DNA of 64,000 nt from Sunxiuqinia elliptica (GCF_900113005.1 NZ_FONW01000014.1:45546-109545); one strand, 5' to 3'; counted from the first letter of the stretch, positions 25,458 through 36,500 are shown. A program made the numbers and translations. The notes: generated by a model not told the origin, from the letters alone.

Positions 25458-26777
25458 ATGAATGATACCCGAAGATCTTTTATAAAACAATCAGCCGTGG
25501 TGGCAGCTGGTGTTGCAGCTTTGCCTACAATTATGAATGCAGGCTGTGCCTCGCCTAATGAAAAAATCACGGTAGGGCTGATTGGCTGCCGTGGGATGGG
25601 GTTTACTGACCTGCAATCCTTCCTGAAAAACAAAGAAGTAGAATGTGTTGCTCTTTGTGATGTCGATCAGCGTGTGCTTGACAAAAGGGCTGAGGATGTA
25701 GAAAAGCTAACCGGTAAAAGACCATTGCTGCATAAGGATTTTAGAAAGGTAATCGATAATAAGGATATTGATGCGGTTATAATAGGAACACCGGATCATT
25801 GGCACTGTTTGCCGATGGTTTATGCCTCTGAAGTAGGAAAGCATGTATATGTTGAGAAGCCTATTGGAAATACCATCGAAGAGTGTAATGTCATGGTTGC
25901 AGCACAGAAACGTTACGGCAATGTGGTGCAATCGGGGCAATGGCAACGGAGCCATCAGCACTGGAATGATGCGGTGGACTATCTGCATGAAGGAAACATT
26001 GGCCGAGTTCGTTCGGTACGTTGCTGGTCCAATGTGGGATGGAAGCGGTCTATTCCGGTTGTGCCCGATAGTGAAGCACCAGAAGGAGTTGATTACGACA
26101 TGTGGCTTGGTCCTGCTCCAAAACGAGCATATAATAAGAACCGTTTTCATGCGTCGTTCCGGTGGTATTGGGATTATGCTGGCGGGGTAATGACTGATTG
26201 GGGAGTACACTTGTTGGATTTTGCCTTGTTTGGAATGAATCAGTATGTGCCCAAATCGATCATGGCTGTTGGTGGAAAATATGCTTTCCCTGAGGATGCC
26301 ATGCAAACGCCCGATACTATGACAACTGTTTACGACTTTGGCGATTTTGGATTGGTTTGGGATAATACCATTGGAATTTATGGTGCAAACTATGGGAAAC
26401 GCGGACATGGAGTCGCCTTTGTTGGAGAGTATGGAACTTTGGTGGTTGACCGTAGTGGATGGGAAGTGATTCCTGAAACAAAGAGTACCAGTAAAAAAGA
26501 AGGCTATGAAGGTTTGCCAGTACAACCTGCAACAGGAAGTGGCTTGGATTTACATGTGAAGAACTTTTTAGATTGTATTCGAACTGGAAACAAGCCGAAT
26601 TGTGATGTTGAAACTGCTGCTCATATTGCGCGGTTTGCACATCTTGGAAATATTGCTTACCGTGTAGGACGTAAGGTGAATTGGAACCCGGAACTTCAAC
26701 AGTTCGAAAACGATGATGAAGCAAACCATTTGGTTAAAGCGCATTATCGTGCACCGTGGACTTTACCTAAAGTGTAA
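25458..26777 (+). CDS. Gfo/Idh/MocA-family oxidoreductase, exported
   Basis: The 439-residue protein has a twin-arginine-like leader (NDTRRSFIKQSAVVAAGVAA) ending in a cysteine-containing MNAGCAS that could also act as a lipobox. The NAD(P)-binding Rossmann motif is KITVGLIGCRGMGFTDLQS, and the family motif is YVEKPIGNTIEECN. WYWDYAGGVMTDWGVHLLDFA carries the catalytic histidine region. Exported members act on sugars or sugar derivatives, but the substrate is unknown. The start at 25458 fits the leader; the frame extends to 25350 without similarity. Confidence 0.88.
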   Translation: MNDTRRSFIKQSAVVAAGVAALPTIMNAGCASPNEKITVGLIGCRGMGFTDLQSFLKNKEVECVALCDVDQRVLDKRAEDVEKLTGKRPLLHKDFRKVIDNKDIDAVIIGTPDHWHCLPMVYASEVGKHVYVEKPIGNTIEECNVMVAAQKRYGNVVQSGQWQRSHQHWNDAVDYLHEGNIGRVRSVRCWSNVGWKRSIPVVPDSEAPEGVDYDMWLGPAPKRAYNKNRFHASFRWYWDYAGGVMTDWGVHLLDFALFGMNQYVPKSIMAVGGKYAFPEDAMQTPDTMTTVYDFGDFGLVWDNTIGIYGANYGKRGHGVAFVGEYGTLVVDRSGWEVIPETKSTSKKEGYEGLPVQPATGSGLDLHVKNFLDCIRTGNKPNCDVETAAHIARFAHLGNIAYRVGRKVNWNPELQQFENDDEANHLVKAHYRAPWTLPKV

Positions 26778-26809
26778 CCCTTTTGAGGTTATAAGATTGA
26801 CTATAAAGC

Positions 26810-26845
26810 AAGCCCGAATATCAAGGAATATCCGGGCTTTTTTTA
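26810..26845 (+). terminator. Terminator after the oxidoreductase gene
   Basis: Arms AAGCCCGaATAT and ATATcCGGGCTT enclose a short loop and are followed by a T-run. It ends the plus-strand gene; a minus-strand read of the A-rich left side is weak, so use by the convergent pfkA is less certain. Confidence 0.8.
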
Positions 26846-26861
26846 TGATGTTTTTAATCGA

Positions 26862-27878
26862 TTAAATCGTAATGAGACGTTGAATTTCCAGTAAATCCTG
26901 ATCGATACTGTGGTTCAACTTAACTGCTTTGTTGAATGGAACATGCACAATTTTTCCATAGCGCAAGCCAACCATAATACTTTTTTGATCGTCTAGTATA
27001 GCATCCACAGCAGCAACTCCCATTTTAGTTGCGGCAACGCGGTCCTGGGCTGTCGGGTTGCCTCCTCGTTGCATGTGACCAAGGATAGACACGCGAATGT
27101 CTAAATCCGGGTTTTCTTGTTCTGCCTTTTTAGCCAGCTTCAATGCTCCACCCATTTCTTCGCCTTCTGCAATAACCACAATACCGCTTGTCTTTTTGCG
27201 CTTATAGCCTTTGCTGATAAAGCGATCGAAAGCTTGGTGTTCAGTATTTGACTCTGGAATTAGAATGACCTCTGCACCGACGGCGATTCCTCCATTAAGA
27301 GCAAGTAAGCCGGCTTCGCGGCCCATTACTTCAATAAAGAAGACCCGACCATGTGAAGCTGCGGTATCTTTTATCTTATCGACAGCCTGTACGACTGTAT
27401 TCAGAGCAGTGTCGTACCCAATGGTGTAATCTGTTCCAAAAATATCGTTGTCAATTGTTGCAGGGATTCCCACAAATGGAATGTCAAACTCTTTAGAAAA
27501 TACCAGAGCGCCCGTAAATGAACCGTCGCCTCCGATAACAACAACTGCATTAATACCAGCATTGACAAGGTTCTGATAAGCTTTGGCACGTCCTTCTTCC
27601 GTTAGAAATTCGCGACTGCGAGCCGTTTTTAAGATCGTTCCTCCATTTTGTAGAATTCCGCTAACGCCGGAAGAGGTGAGTGGTGTAAATTCGTTTTCAA
27701 TTAGTCCTTTAAACCCATGATGAATACCAATCACTTCCAGATTGTGGGCAATAGCTGATCGTGTTACAGCACGGATAGCCGCATTCATACCGGGAGCATC
27801 ACCTCCTGATGTCAATACGCCAATTTTTTTGATCCCCTTATTTGTCTTTTGCGTAGTTTGGGATGTTTCCTGTTTCAT
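26862..27878 (-). CDS. pfkA: ATP-dependent 6-phosphofructokinase
   Basis: PfkA phosphorylates fructose 6-phosphate to the 1,6-bisphosphate in glycolysis. The 338 residues include KKIGVLTSGGDAPGMNAAIRA, the ATP-type GGDGSFTGAL (PPi-dependent enzymes have GGDD), the catalytic PATIDNDIFGTDYTIGYDTA, MGREAGLLAL, and LGHMQRGGNPTAQDR. A 20-residue basic, serine/threonine-rich N-terminal tail (KQETSQTTQKTNKG) precedes the core. It is monocistronic, with 350 bp of non-coding DNA upstream. Confidence 0.95.
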   Translation of the reverse strand: MKQETSQTTQKTNKGIKKIGVLTSGGDAPGMNAAIRAVTRSAIAHNLEVIGIHHGFKGLIENEFTPLTSSGVSGILQNGGTILKTARSREFLTEEGRAKAYQNLVNAGINAVVVIGGDGSFTGALVFSKEFDIPFVGIPATIDNDIFGTDYTIGYDTALNTVVQAVDKIKDTAASHGRVFFIEVMGREAGLLALNGGIAVGAEVILIPESNTEHQAFDRFISKGYKRKKTSGIVVIAEGEEMGGALKLAKKAEQENPDLDIRVSILGHMQRGGNPTAQDRVAATKMGVAAVDAILDDQKSIMVGLRYGKIVHVPFNKAVKLNHSIDQDLLEIQRLITI

Positions 27879-28228
27879 CTGTTTATTTATTCAAAAAAAG
27901 GTTTTTATTATTCGCTTAGCAGTATGTTGATTTCGGATTTTATGCGATGAATCTATAAAATTAACATAACTGTAAGGTGTTGATTTTAGCAATGGCCCAA
28001 CAGGGGTAATTTGCATTTTACAGGTAGCTGTTGGGATTTGCTGCGCAAATTAGCACAATACAAGCTTCTTTTTGAATTTTTCGGAACAAATTATCGTTAA
28101 GCTTGATGACAGGCTGACCGGTGTGTCAGCTATAGCTGTTTTTTTCTTTGCTCTAGTAGAAGCGCTTTTCCTTCAGAATTCGCTATTCTGAACGTTTGGT
28201 TACAACCAGGCCAGATGTTTTTTTCAGA
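27879..28228. other. Intergenic stretch between ispH and pfkA
   Basis: No gene is seen. A small stem GCTGAC/GTCAGC with a six-base loop lies at 28113-28130, downstream of ispH on the minus strand, without a convincing T-run. The part nearest 27879 should hold the pfkA promoter. Confidence 0.5.
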
Positions 28229-29080
28229 CTAAAGAGTTTTAATTCTTTCGGCTACTTGTTCCATGAGCCATTGTGGGGTAGATGTAGCTCCACAAATTCC
28301 TGCTGATTGTTTATTCTTAAACCATTTTTCATCCAATTCAGCAAGGTTTGAAATAAAATAACTATCGGGGTTGGTTTGCTTGCAGACGTCAAAAAGGAAG
28401 CGCGCATTGGAGCTTTTCTTTCCGCCAACAAAAATCAAAATATCATGCTGGCTGGCAAATTCTTTCATGCGCGGAACCCGGTTTGCTACCTGCCGGCAGA
28501 TGGTATCTTTCACGGTCAGCGGTTGCTTGGCATTTTCCTGTAATTTTTGAGCCAACTGCTGAAATTGATCAATGGATTTGGTCGTTTGTGAGAATAGAAA
28601 AGCCGGTTTGTTCGGATCAACCTGTTTTAGATCTTCTTCTCCTTCAATGATGATGCTTTGATCTTTGGTTTGTCCATTAAGTCCGGTCACTTCAGCATGG
28701 CCTTTCTTGCCAAATAGAATGATTTGCCCATCTTCAGCTTCCATTTGTTCGTAGGCTTGTTTGACGCGTTGCTGTAATTTTAAAACAACGGGGCAGGTGG
28801 CATCGATCAACTCAATGTTATTTGCTCGGGCATGTTCGTAGGTTGAAGGAGGCTCGCCATGTGCTCGAAGGAGAACCCGGCAGTTTTTCAAGTTGAGGTA
28901 TTCTTCACGATCAATGGTAACTAATCCAAGAGCTTCCAGCCGCTTTATTTCCATCCCGTTGTGGACAATATCTCCTAAACAGTACAGTTTTTCTCCTTGG
29001 TCCAGCGTTTCTTCTGCTTTTTTAATGGCATTAACCACTCCAAAACAAAAGCCTGATTTATGATCGATTTCTACCTTCAA
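28229..29080 (-). CDS. ispH: 4-hydroxy-3-methylbut-2-enyl diphosphate reductase
   Basis: IspH (LytB) is the last enzyme of the MEP isoprenoid pathway and carries an Fe-S cluster bound by three cysteines: SGFCFGVVNAI near residue 12, LIDATCPVVLKLQ near 95 and VKDTICRQVANR near 190. Further motifs are LRAHGEPPSTYE, GKKGHAEVTGLNGQ and VGGKKSSNARFL. The 283-residue length is normal. It lies 63 bp after cmk, with a long inverted repeat between them. Confidence 0.95.
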   Translation of the reverse strand: MKVEIDHKSGFCFGVVNAIKKAEETLDQGEKLYCLGDIVHNGMEIKRLEALGLVTIDREEYLNLKNCRVLLRAHGEPPSTYEHARANNIELIDATCPVVLKLQQRVKQAYEQMEAEDGQIILFGKKGHAEVTGLNGQTKDQSIIIEGEEDLKQVDPNKPAFLFSQTTKSIDQFQQLAQKLQENAKQPLTVKDTICRQVANRVPRMKEFASQHDILIFVGGKKSSNARFLFDVCKQTNPDSYFISNLAELDEKWFKNKQSAGICGATSTPQWLMEQVAERIKTL

Positions 29081-29103
29081 AATGTTTTTTTATCGTTGAT
29101 GTG

Positions 29104-29137
29104 CAATTAGAGTATCTGGTATCTGATACTCTAATTG
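29104..29137. other. Perfect 13-bp inverted repeat between cmk and ispH
   Basis: CAATTAGAGTATC at 29104-29116 pairs with GATACTCTAATTG at 29125-29137 around an 8-base loop that itself contains GGTATC. No T-run follows on either strand, so this is not an ordinary terminator. It could be an attenuator, a protein-binding site or an mRNA-stability hairpin. Confidence 0.6.
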
Positions 29138-29143
29138 TTAAAT

Positions 29144-29851
29144 TTATTTCGCAATGCGTTCCTGAGCTTTAGTGATTGCCCATTGCAATTGCTCTTCGCG
29201 TGTTAAATGGCTGTTGTCCAAAATCAGGGCATCGTCAGCTTGTTTTAACGGGCTTACCTCTCTGCTGGAGTCTATCCGGTCGCGCTCTTCAACATTATTG
29301 AGGATTTCTTCAAAACTAACTTGCTGTCCTTTTGCGGTTAGCTCATCGTAGCGTCTCTGTGCACGAACTTCAGGGCTGGCAGTCATAAAAATTTTTAGTT
29401 CTGCATTCGGAAAAACAACAGTGCCAATGTCTCTTCCATCCATCACAATTCCTTTTTCCTGCCCCATTAGCTGTTGTTGTTTTACCATTTCGGCCCGCAC
29501 TTCGCGGATGGTGGCAACAGGACTGACATGGTTGGCTACAGGTAGTTGTCTGATTTCCTCTTCTACATTTTCGCCATTCAGGTAGGTTTCGTTTTGCTTG
29601 GTTGTTGCGTTAACCCGAAATTCAATTTTAATTTCAGCTAAGCGACTAATTAGGGCTTGCTCGTCAACTGTTCCATTGGAAGCCAGCTTATTTCGAAGTG
29701 CAAATAAGGTAACAGCACGATACATCGCGCCGCTGTCAAGGTAAATATATCCTAGCTGTTGGGCTAATTGTTTGGCAACAGTACTTTTGCCACAAGATGA
29801 ATGTCCATCGATGGCAATAACTATTTTTTTATTCTCCGTTTTTGGATTCAT
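29144..29851 (-). CDS. cmk: Cytidylate kinase
   Basis: Cmk phosphorylates CMP and dCMP. The 235-residue protein has the P-loop [58 protein letters not shown] and the lid [14 protein letters not shown]. The start at 29851 (MNPKTENKK) is chosen because the upstream frame to 29905 has a hydrophobic, non-conserved leader. It is 117 bp downstream of porQ and 63 bp upstream of ispH, on the same strand. This three-gene neighbourhood seems to recur in Bacteroidota. Confidence 0.94.
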   Translation of the reverse strand: MNPKTENKKIVIAIDGHSSCGKSTVAKQLAQQLGYIYLDSGAMYRAVTLFALRNKLASNGTVDEQALISRLAEIKIEFRVNATTKQNETYLNGENVEEEIRQLPVANHVSPVATIREVRAEMVKQQQLMGQEKGIVMDGRDIGTVVFPNAELKIFMTASPEVRAQRRYDELTAKGQQVSFEEILNNVEERDRIDSSREVSPLKQADDALILDNSHLTREEQLQWAITKAQERIAK

Positions 29852-29968
29852 GATCGCAAATATATTGTTTTTCGGTTGAAGTAACCACGCTAGCCAGACT
29901 AACAAATCGTCGTAGATAAGGTTTATCAGAGGGGATCAATGATCTCTTCTGAATCACTGGTGTGTAAG

Positions 29969-30991
29969 CTAGTGGAAACTTTCGTTTAGGTTAATTGCTA
30001 CTGAAATGTGGTTGCTGGTTTCAGCCAAATGGTAGCGCGCTGATCCATAGTTAAAGTGAAACCGGTTGATTTTGAATCCAAAGCCCCAGGAAAAGCCAAC
30101 TGTTGAGGCTTTATCGTCAAACATTAGTTCCTGGCGTCGCTGATAGTTGTAGCCAGCTCGAATGGTGAAATTTTCAGAGGGTAAAAGCTCAACGCCAAGC
30201 AAAAGGTGTCTTAGAAATTGTTTTCCAAAGCTGTCCTCTTTTATTGTGGTTTCAAATCCATTGTCTTCTTCTTTTGGTTGAGCAAGTTCCCATTTTTGCA
30301 GATGCTGTAGTGTGGCAGATAATCGCAACGGTGCGTGCGCCAATCGTTTGGAGAATCCCAATTGTAAATCAAACGGGATGTCTTCTCGTTCAGCGCCATC
30401 GTAGTAAGTGGTAACCTGAGTCCCTATATTTTTTAGTACCAGCGCAATATTCGTCAATTGGTCACGGCTAGCATAGCTGATTCCGGCATCAAAAGCAATC
30501 CCGAACGACTGGTAGGCCTCAAATGAAGAAAGGATTGGTTTTAAGGTTGCCCCCACGTGCAAGCGATTAAATTGTTTTGACCATAAAATGTTCAGGGCAT
30601 ATTCGGCAGCTTTGAACGTTCCATTTCGTTCGCCAAATTCATCAGCATAAACAAACTTCCCATAGTTGATGTAATGCATGCCTAGGGCAAATACCCCAAG
30701 TTCTCCGTAATCTTTGGCATAGGAGGCATAACCAAACTTGATGTCGTTGAAGTAGTTTACGTAGTTTACTAAAAGCCGGTTGTCCATGCTTGGATGTAGC
30801 AGTGCCGGATTATTGTAAGCAACATTCAGATCGGTGGAATCGTTGATGGCTACTTGGTTGCCACCTAAAGCAGCCATACGTGCTGAATTGGGAAGGTTTA
30901 GAAATTCGTAGGTTGATTCTCCTCCAATTTGAGCTTTTGCTCCCCAGCTTGCTAAAATAAAGATCAGAAAAAAGAGTCGTTTGGTTTTCAT
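29969..30991 (-). CDS. porQ: Type IX secretion system protein PorQ
   Basis: PorQ is a PorV/FadL-like outer-membrane barrel of the type IX secretion system. The 340-residue product has a signal peptide (KRLFFLIFILASWGAKAQ) followed by IGGESTYEFLNLPNSARMAALGGNQVAINDSTDLNVAYNNPALL read in pieces; the SAR-x-AALGG segment is the hallmark of PorQ/PorV. The rest consists of amphipathic strands. Its presence means the cell can export proteins with T9SS C-terminal domains such as the giant protein at 43482-50486. Confidence 0.9.
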   Translation of the reverse strand: MKTKRLFFLIFILASWGAKAQIGGESTYEFLNLPNSARMAALGGNQVAINDSTDLNVAYNNPALLHPSMDNRLLVNYVNYFNDIKFGYASYAKDYGELGVFALGMHYINYGKFVYADEFGERNGTFKAAEYALNILWSKQFNRLHVGATLKPILSSFEAYQSFGIAFDAGISYASRDQLTNIALVLKNIGTQVTTYYDGAEREDIPFDLQLGFSKRLAHAPLRLSATLQHLQKWELAQPKEEDNGFETTIKEDSFGKQFLRHLLLGVELLPSENFTIRAGYNYQRRQELMFDDKASTVGFSWGFGFKINRFHFNYGSARYHLAETSNHISVAINLNESFH

Positions 30992-31116
30992 CCGTTTGGG
31001 CCGGTTTTAACATCAAACGCCAAAGTTATTTTTTTATTTTGATAACAAAATGTTTTTGAGTGAATTTCCTGACTTCTAAAATCGAAATACAGCGCTCTTG
31101 TTTGAATGACATTTTC

Positions 31117-32175
31117 TTATTCGTTACTTCCTTTTTGAATCGCCTTGATTAGCTTGATGGCTAGCTTAAATGCTAAATCCGGATGAGCTACTTGATTGAC
31201 TGTGCCCGTTATGTATAGCTTTTCTTTTGGGCTATAAAATGCTACTGTCCCTGTCAAGCCTGAATGTCCAATAAGTTCCGGAATTTTACCTACTGGATCG
31301 AATATCCAAGGCAACTTAAATTGATGAATTCCTATTCCTGCTTGTAAAGGGGAAAAGATGGGATTCCATTTTGCAAGTTGAGCAATTTGTGATTCGGGGA
31401 AAAAAGTTCCATTGAAAAATGCTCGCACAAATTGCATTAGCTCCTTGGTTGTCGAAACGATGCCTCCATCTGCTCGAAAAGAACTCATGGCTTGGGGAAT
31501 TTCCAACAGCTTGTCTTTGTAATAAAATGGAGAAGGAGTATTGTCTCTCGGATTGGTGTATAAGTAGGTCGATTGGAGTTGCAATGGATCAAACAGTGTT
31601 TGGTTGAGGAGCTTTGCTAGTGGTTGACCGGTTATTTTCTCAATGATCAACTCCAGTAATTGGTAATTGGTGTCGGAATAGTGTGCTTTTCCAACGGTGT
31701 TGGGAATAAACAACGGTCGCATTGATTTACTAATTGAGATGGCTTCTGCTGGAGTCCAGCTTTGGTCGTTCCCCTCAAGAAGTTGATGGATTAAACTTTT
31801 TTCAGATGGCCCTTTAATTTGAAAATAGTCTGGGATACCAGACGAATGAGCTAATAGATTTTTAATGTTCAAAATGTAGGTATAATCAATTCCTTCAAAA
31901 GTATGTAAGTCAAGGAGAACCTCTTTGGGTAGGTACTTCGAAATACGATCGTCGAGCTTTAATAAACCCTTCTGTTGAAGGTTGAGTACCAATGCCGTTA
32001 TAAATAGTTTTGTCGTACTGGCAATAAAAAAGGGAGCATCAGGGGTTAGATTTCCACTTCCTCCAATCCATGAAAACTTGTCATGTTGAATATAAAAACT
32101 TGTTCCGAAAATTCGCTTTTTGTCTATCGATTTATCCAGAATGACTTGAAGCTTTTTGGCGAGTTTATTGCCCAT
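31117..32175 (-). CDS. Serine beta-lactamase-like hydrolase
   Basis: The 352-residue protein is a class C beta-lactamase/D-alanyl-D-alanine carboxypeptidase-like hydrolase. The SxxK catalytic tetrad is in FFIASTTKLFITAL near residue 50, the Y-x-N motif in HYSDTNYQLLEL near 165, and the HxG motif in LIGHSGLTGTVAFY near the C-terminus. No clear signal peptide is seen at the N-terminus (MGNKLAKKLQVILDKSIDKK), so it may be cytoplasmic or the start may be elsewhere. Substrate unknown; many relatives are esterases or peptidases. It is monocistronic. Confidence 0.85.
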   Translation of the reverse strand: MGNKLAKKLQVILDKSIDKKRIFGTSFYIQHDKFSWIGGSGNLTPDAPFFIASTTKLFITALVLNLQQKGLLKLDDRISKYLPKEVLLDLHTFEGIDYTYILNIKNLLAHSSGIPDYFQIKGPSEKSLIHQLLEGNDQSWTPAEAISISKSMRPLFIPNTVGKAHYSDTNYQLLELIIEKITGQPLAKLLNQTLFDPLQLQSTYLYTNPRDNTPSPFYYKDKLLEIPQAMSSFRADGGIVSTTKELMQFVRAFFNGTFFPESQIAQLAKWNPIFSPLQAGIGIHQFKLPWIFDPVGKIPELIGHSGLTGTVAFYSPKEKLYITGTVNQVAHPDLAFKLAIKLIKAIQKGSNE

Positions 32176-32880
32176 TTATGGTGTATTTGCAGTTTTATAA
32201 CTCAAGAGAAATGAGTTTTAACTGATTGTTTGCTTATCAAATTTATTGATTTCTATTTCATTCAAAAATAAATTGACTTTTATTTCTGGTTAATATAACT
32301 AGTTTAAAGGGACGAGAAGCTTCTAAATTACAAGCTACCCTTCAGCAGAAAACTTGTAAGTAAACAAAACTGACCTCTTTTAGACATTAAAATCTGATGG
32401 AGGGCAGCTAAATTTATTTGCAGTTGGTACCTGCTTAGGGTAGCTTGGTTGCTTTTAACTATAAATTGGGGAAGAAATTTCCACTTTTAATTAAAGGATG
32501 ATCAAACAAACATCGCTATCACGGACACGTAAGAAACACTAACAGCATATCGCGATGTTTTGTTTTTTAGGGGAAACAATTCCTTGCTTAGCTTTCCATA
32601 AATATATTGGACTGCAATATATGAAAAAAGGAAATATGCTGCTTAGCTTATTTCAAAATTTTTTGCATTTGTATGACATCTTTAGCCTGGAATTGCGTTT
32701 GATCAAGTTGGCTGAATTAGCAGGTAACACTTGTATTTTAGTAGAAATGTAGCGTTTGATATGAACGCGTCTTCACGCGTTGGGGGGAGAGAGGGGTAAC
32801 TTAAGTTGTTTTTGTGATTTTATGGTGTTTCGTATCGCTGCATTGAAGGACTTCAACGCAGTTGCACGAAAAAAGGAGAA
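32176..32880. other. Intergenic stretch of about 700 bp
   Basis: No gene is convincing; a 65-codon frame at 32555 lacks recognisable features. Two hairpins stand out: AACGCGT/ACGCGTT with a CTTC loop at 32764-32781, and a CTGC-TTGAAG/CTTCAA-GCAG stem at 32838-32861 just after the PadR gene stop on the minus strand. Confidence 0.5.
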
Positions 32881-33240
32881 TTAGCTATTTACTTTCCAAA
32901 GGGTATTAAAAACGGAATAAACGAGGTTCCATTCGTGCATGTTTTGTTTAAGTTGCTTTTCGCCTTCCGAAAGAATTGTGTAGTATTTGCGGGGACGCTT
33001 ATTCTCTTCTACTTTCCAGTATGATTTTATCATCCCAGCATTTTCCAGTTTTTTCAGAACAGGATAAATGCTTGCTTCCTTCCAGGCTATTTCCCCATTT
33101 GTGAGCTCCTTAACACGCTGAACAATTTTATACCCGTAACTATCTCCATTTTTTAATACCGATAGAATAATTGGGACAGCTGATGCTCCAACCAACTCTT
33201 TTGATATACTCTTCATTTTATCTCTTATTTCTTCTGCCAA
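32881..33240 (-). CDS. PadR-family transcriptional regulator
   Basis: The 119-residue protein is a single PadR winged helix: ILSVLKNGDSYGYKIVQRV, IAWKEASIYPVLKKLENAGMIKSYW and RPRKYYTILSEGEKQLKQNM. The tail (LVYSVFNTLWKV) is a dimerisation helix. A later start at 33216 (MKSISKEL) is equally possible. PadR regulators often control an adjacent exporter, but none lies next to this gene, so its target is not evident. It stands between two non-coding stretches. Confidence 0.88.
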   Translation of the reverse strand: MAEEIRDKMKSISKELVGASAVPIILSVLKNGDSYGYKIVQRVKELTNGEIAWKEASIYPVLKKLENAGMIKSYWKVEENKRPRKYYTILSEGEKQLKQNMHEWNLVYSVFNTLWKVNS

Positions 33241-33559
33241 TCTGTTACATCTTTGAGTAATGCGCCAAGCTGTTTTATCAGAACTTACTGCTTTTCTTAG
33301 TTCAAAGTTACTTCTTTTATTGGTTTTGTGGTTGATTTTTTTGAAGAGAAAAGAGAATCAGTAAGAATTTATCCTTTAGTCAATTTCATAGTTTTCATTA
33401 AGAATAACAGAAAACATTCGCTTGTTATTATTTGAGACTCATTCGGAAGAATTACCGATGGCACTTTTGTGTTCCTAAATTTTATGGAGGAGCTAGCTTC
33501 GACTCGCGATTTTTGATATGGCAGCTTTTAGCTTATGAGGTAAGCACGTTTTGTTTTTG
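33241..33559. other. Intergenic stretch between the hybrid regulator and padR
   Basis: I see no gene, RNA or strong hairpin here. It should contain the padR promoter and the 3' end of the hybrid-regulator transcript. Confidence 0.4.
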
Positions 33560-36500
33560 CTAAAACCAGCGACGATGAGCCTGTTTATATTGGCCAGGCG
33601 ACATGTCATATTCTTTTTTAAAGCATCGAATGAAGTAGGAAGTGCTGTTAAAACCAGTTTTATCAGCGATTTCATTGATATGATCATTGCTACTGATAAG
33701 CCGTGCTGCAGCTTCTTTTAGACGCATGGTGCGAACAAAGTGATTTGGTGATTGACCGGTTAAGGCTTTTAATTTGCGGCTAAGACTGCTACGACTAATG
33801 CCCATTTCTTTACTCATTTCTTCCACTCCAAAGGCGATGTCATCCAGGTTGTTGCGGACTATTTTGATTGCTTTAGCAATAAACTGTTCGTCAACCGAAT
33901 TGCTGGTAACTTCAGAAGGCAGAACAATCGCATTGCTGGTGAATATTTCTTTTAACTTATCTCTGTTTTGGAACAGGTTGTTGATATATGCTTTTAGTAA
34001 GTCTGGATTAAAAGGTTTGGGAAGGTAAGCATCAGCTCCTGTGTTAAGGCCTTCAATGCGGTTAGCCAAGGACGATTTGGCCGTGAGCATTATAACAGGG
34101 ATATGACTCGTGCTTAGCTCTTTCTTTATTCTTTCACACAGTTCAATTCCATCCATTTCGGGCATCATAAGGTCAGTAATAACGAGCTCGAAGCTACGCT
34201 TCATTAGTAGATCAAAAGCCTGCACACCATTGTTGGCACTGCTCAGCTGATAGTTTTTGTGGAGTATGGAATGCAGGTATTGAATCACCTGAGGATTATC
34301 ATCCACTAGCAAAATAGTACGTTTTTGGCCGGTATTGGGCTGTGAAGTTTCCTGGGAGTATGAGGTATTGAATTCGTCCCTGTCAACAAGAGTTTCGCTC
34401 GTTTCAATGGAAGGAGATTCTTCATGTATTTCGCTGATAGGAATGGTTACGGTAAAGGTGGTTCCTTGTTCTTTATGAGATTCAACTCCAATATTACCGC
34501 CGTGTAATTCAACCAATGACTTGGTTAGTGCCAGTCCAATACCAGTCCCGGTTATATTACTGTGCTTGGATTCAAAACGTTTGTAGAGTTTGAATACCTC
34601 TTCCGGATGGTGGCTGTCAATGCCCTCCCCATTGTCGGCAACTTGAATGGAAAGACTGCTGCCATTCTCTTGATTGGCCTCAGATAAACGAATATTTATT
34701 TTTACTTCGCCGTTCTCTTTGCCGTATTTAAAAGCATTGGATAAGAGGTTGTACACAATTTTTTCAATAATATCAGCATCGAATTGCACGATTAATGAGT
34801 CTGTCTGACTTGAAATTGTATAAGTCATTTGTCGTTCAATGGCCATATATCGAAAAGATTCTGCACAAGTTTTGATAACAGCAATGATGTTTCCTTTGCT
34901 TACGTTTAAATTCATACTGCCTGTTTCTGCTTTTCGAAAATCCATTAGTTGATTAATAAGTCGTAGCAACAGACTAGTATTTTTATCGGCGATGGAAAAA
35001 AGTTGCTGCTCTTCGGGATCCAGCTTTAGACTTTCTTTTAAGGTTTGCAGAGGGCCTGAAATAAGGGTAAGAGGCGTTCTAAATTCATGCGAAATGTTTG
35101 TGAAAAACTGCAAACGCATCTGATTCAATTCTTTTATCCTTTCACTTTCCATCTTTTCAAAGGCTAACTTCCGGCGCATATCCATCCAGAGCACGGTGTA
35201 ACGAATATAGGCATAGATGGATCCGCCTATTAGTAAAAAGTAAGTCAGATAGGCATACCAACGTTTCCACCAAGGAGCGAGTACCTTTATTTGGAGAATG
35301 GGATTCGATTGACTCCATATTCCATCGTTGTTAGCAGCTTTTACATGAAAGGTATAGGTGCCGGGTTGTAGATTATTGTATTTAACCAAACGGTCTGTAC
35401 TGGCTTTACTCCATTCTTCGGAGGCATTCTCTAACTTGTAGCTGTAGGTGTTTTTTTCGGATCTAAAATAGTTAATGGCAACAAATTCAAGTCCAATATT
35501 ATTTTGCTTATGACTTAAGACGATGCTTTTAGTTTCCGCAATATTTTTAGTTAAAGGGCTATTGGGATCACCGGCTTTAACAGGTATGTTATTAATGTAA
35601 AGTTCCGAAAGCGTTATTTCGGGGATATGACTATTTACTTTAAACACAGTGGGGTCGAATATATTCAGTCCCTTAACACCTCCTACCATCAGGTCTTCTT
35701 TGTGGTTGAATAAGAGGGCATTAAAAGTACTGCCGAGTAAGCCATCACGACTGTCATAATTTTGAAAACGCTTGCGCTTAGTATTGTATTTTGATAGGCC
35801 TCCATGTGTGGCAAACCACAGTATCCCTGGATGGGTTTCAGTAATATCATACACCTGTTCCTGAGCTAGCCCTTCATTTAAAGTAAGATTTTCTATCGTG
35901 CCAGTTATCGGGTCGATGTTAAAAACACCTCCTCCGTTAGAACCTAACCAAATGTTCCCGTCGCTACTTTCGTTAATGCATAAAATGGCATTTTTACCTA
36001 CACCACTGTCATTTCTGTCATCAAAAAGATAACGGATGTATTTCTGTTGTTTGTGATACCAAACATATATGCCGTTACTGGTACCAATCCAGAGGTTTTG
36101 CTTAGAATCAACAAACAGGCTGAGGATGTAATCATTCATGACAGAGGATAGCTTGGGAAAGATAGTCCCCAGGTGTGTGAATGTTTTTGTTTGTGTATCA
36201 AATTCATACAGCCCGTTGCCTAAAGTTCCTATCCATAGCTTGTTTTCTTTCTGCTGGGTAATAGACCAAACTGATATTGAAAGTGGTTTGTTGTTGTCAG
36301 GAGTGTTTGGGGTAAAGGCTACCAATTCGTTCTTGCTTTCATTAAGCCATGCGAGGCCACTTCCGTAGGTCCCAAGCCATAGTTGATGATCCCAATCTTC
36401 GTAAATGCGCTTGATTACATCGCTCTTTAAGTTAGATGTTAGTTGGTTATAGTTTTTGAAGTTTTGTGTTTGTGGATTAAATAGGTGTAAGCCACCACCA

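Noticed and set aside
32555..32752. 65-codon plus-strand frame in the gap before padR
   Set aside because: No recognisable domain or conserved neighbourhood; composition looks like AT-rich spacer.
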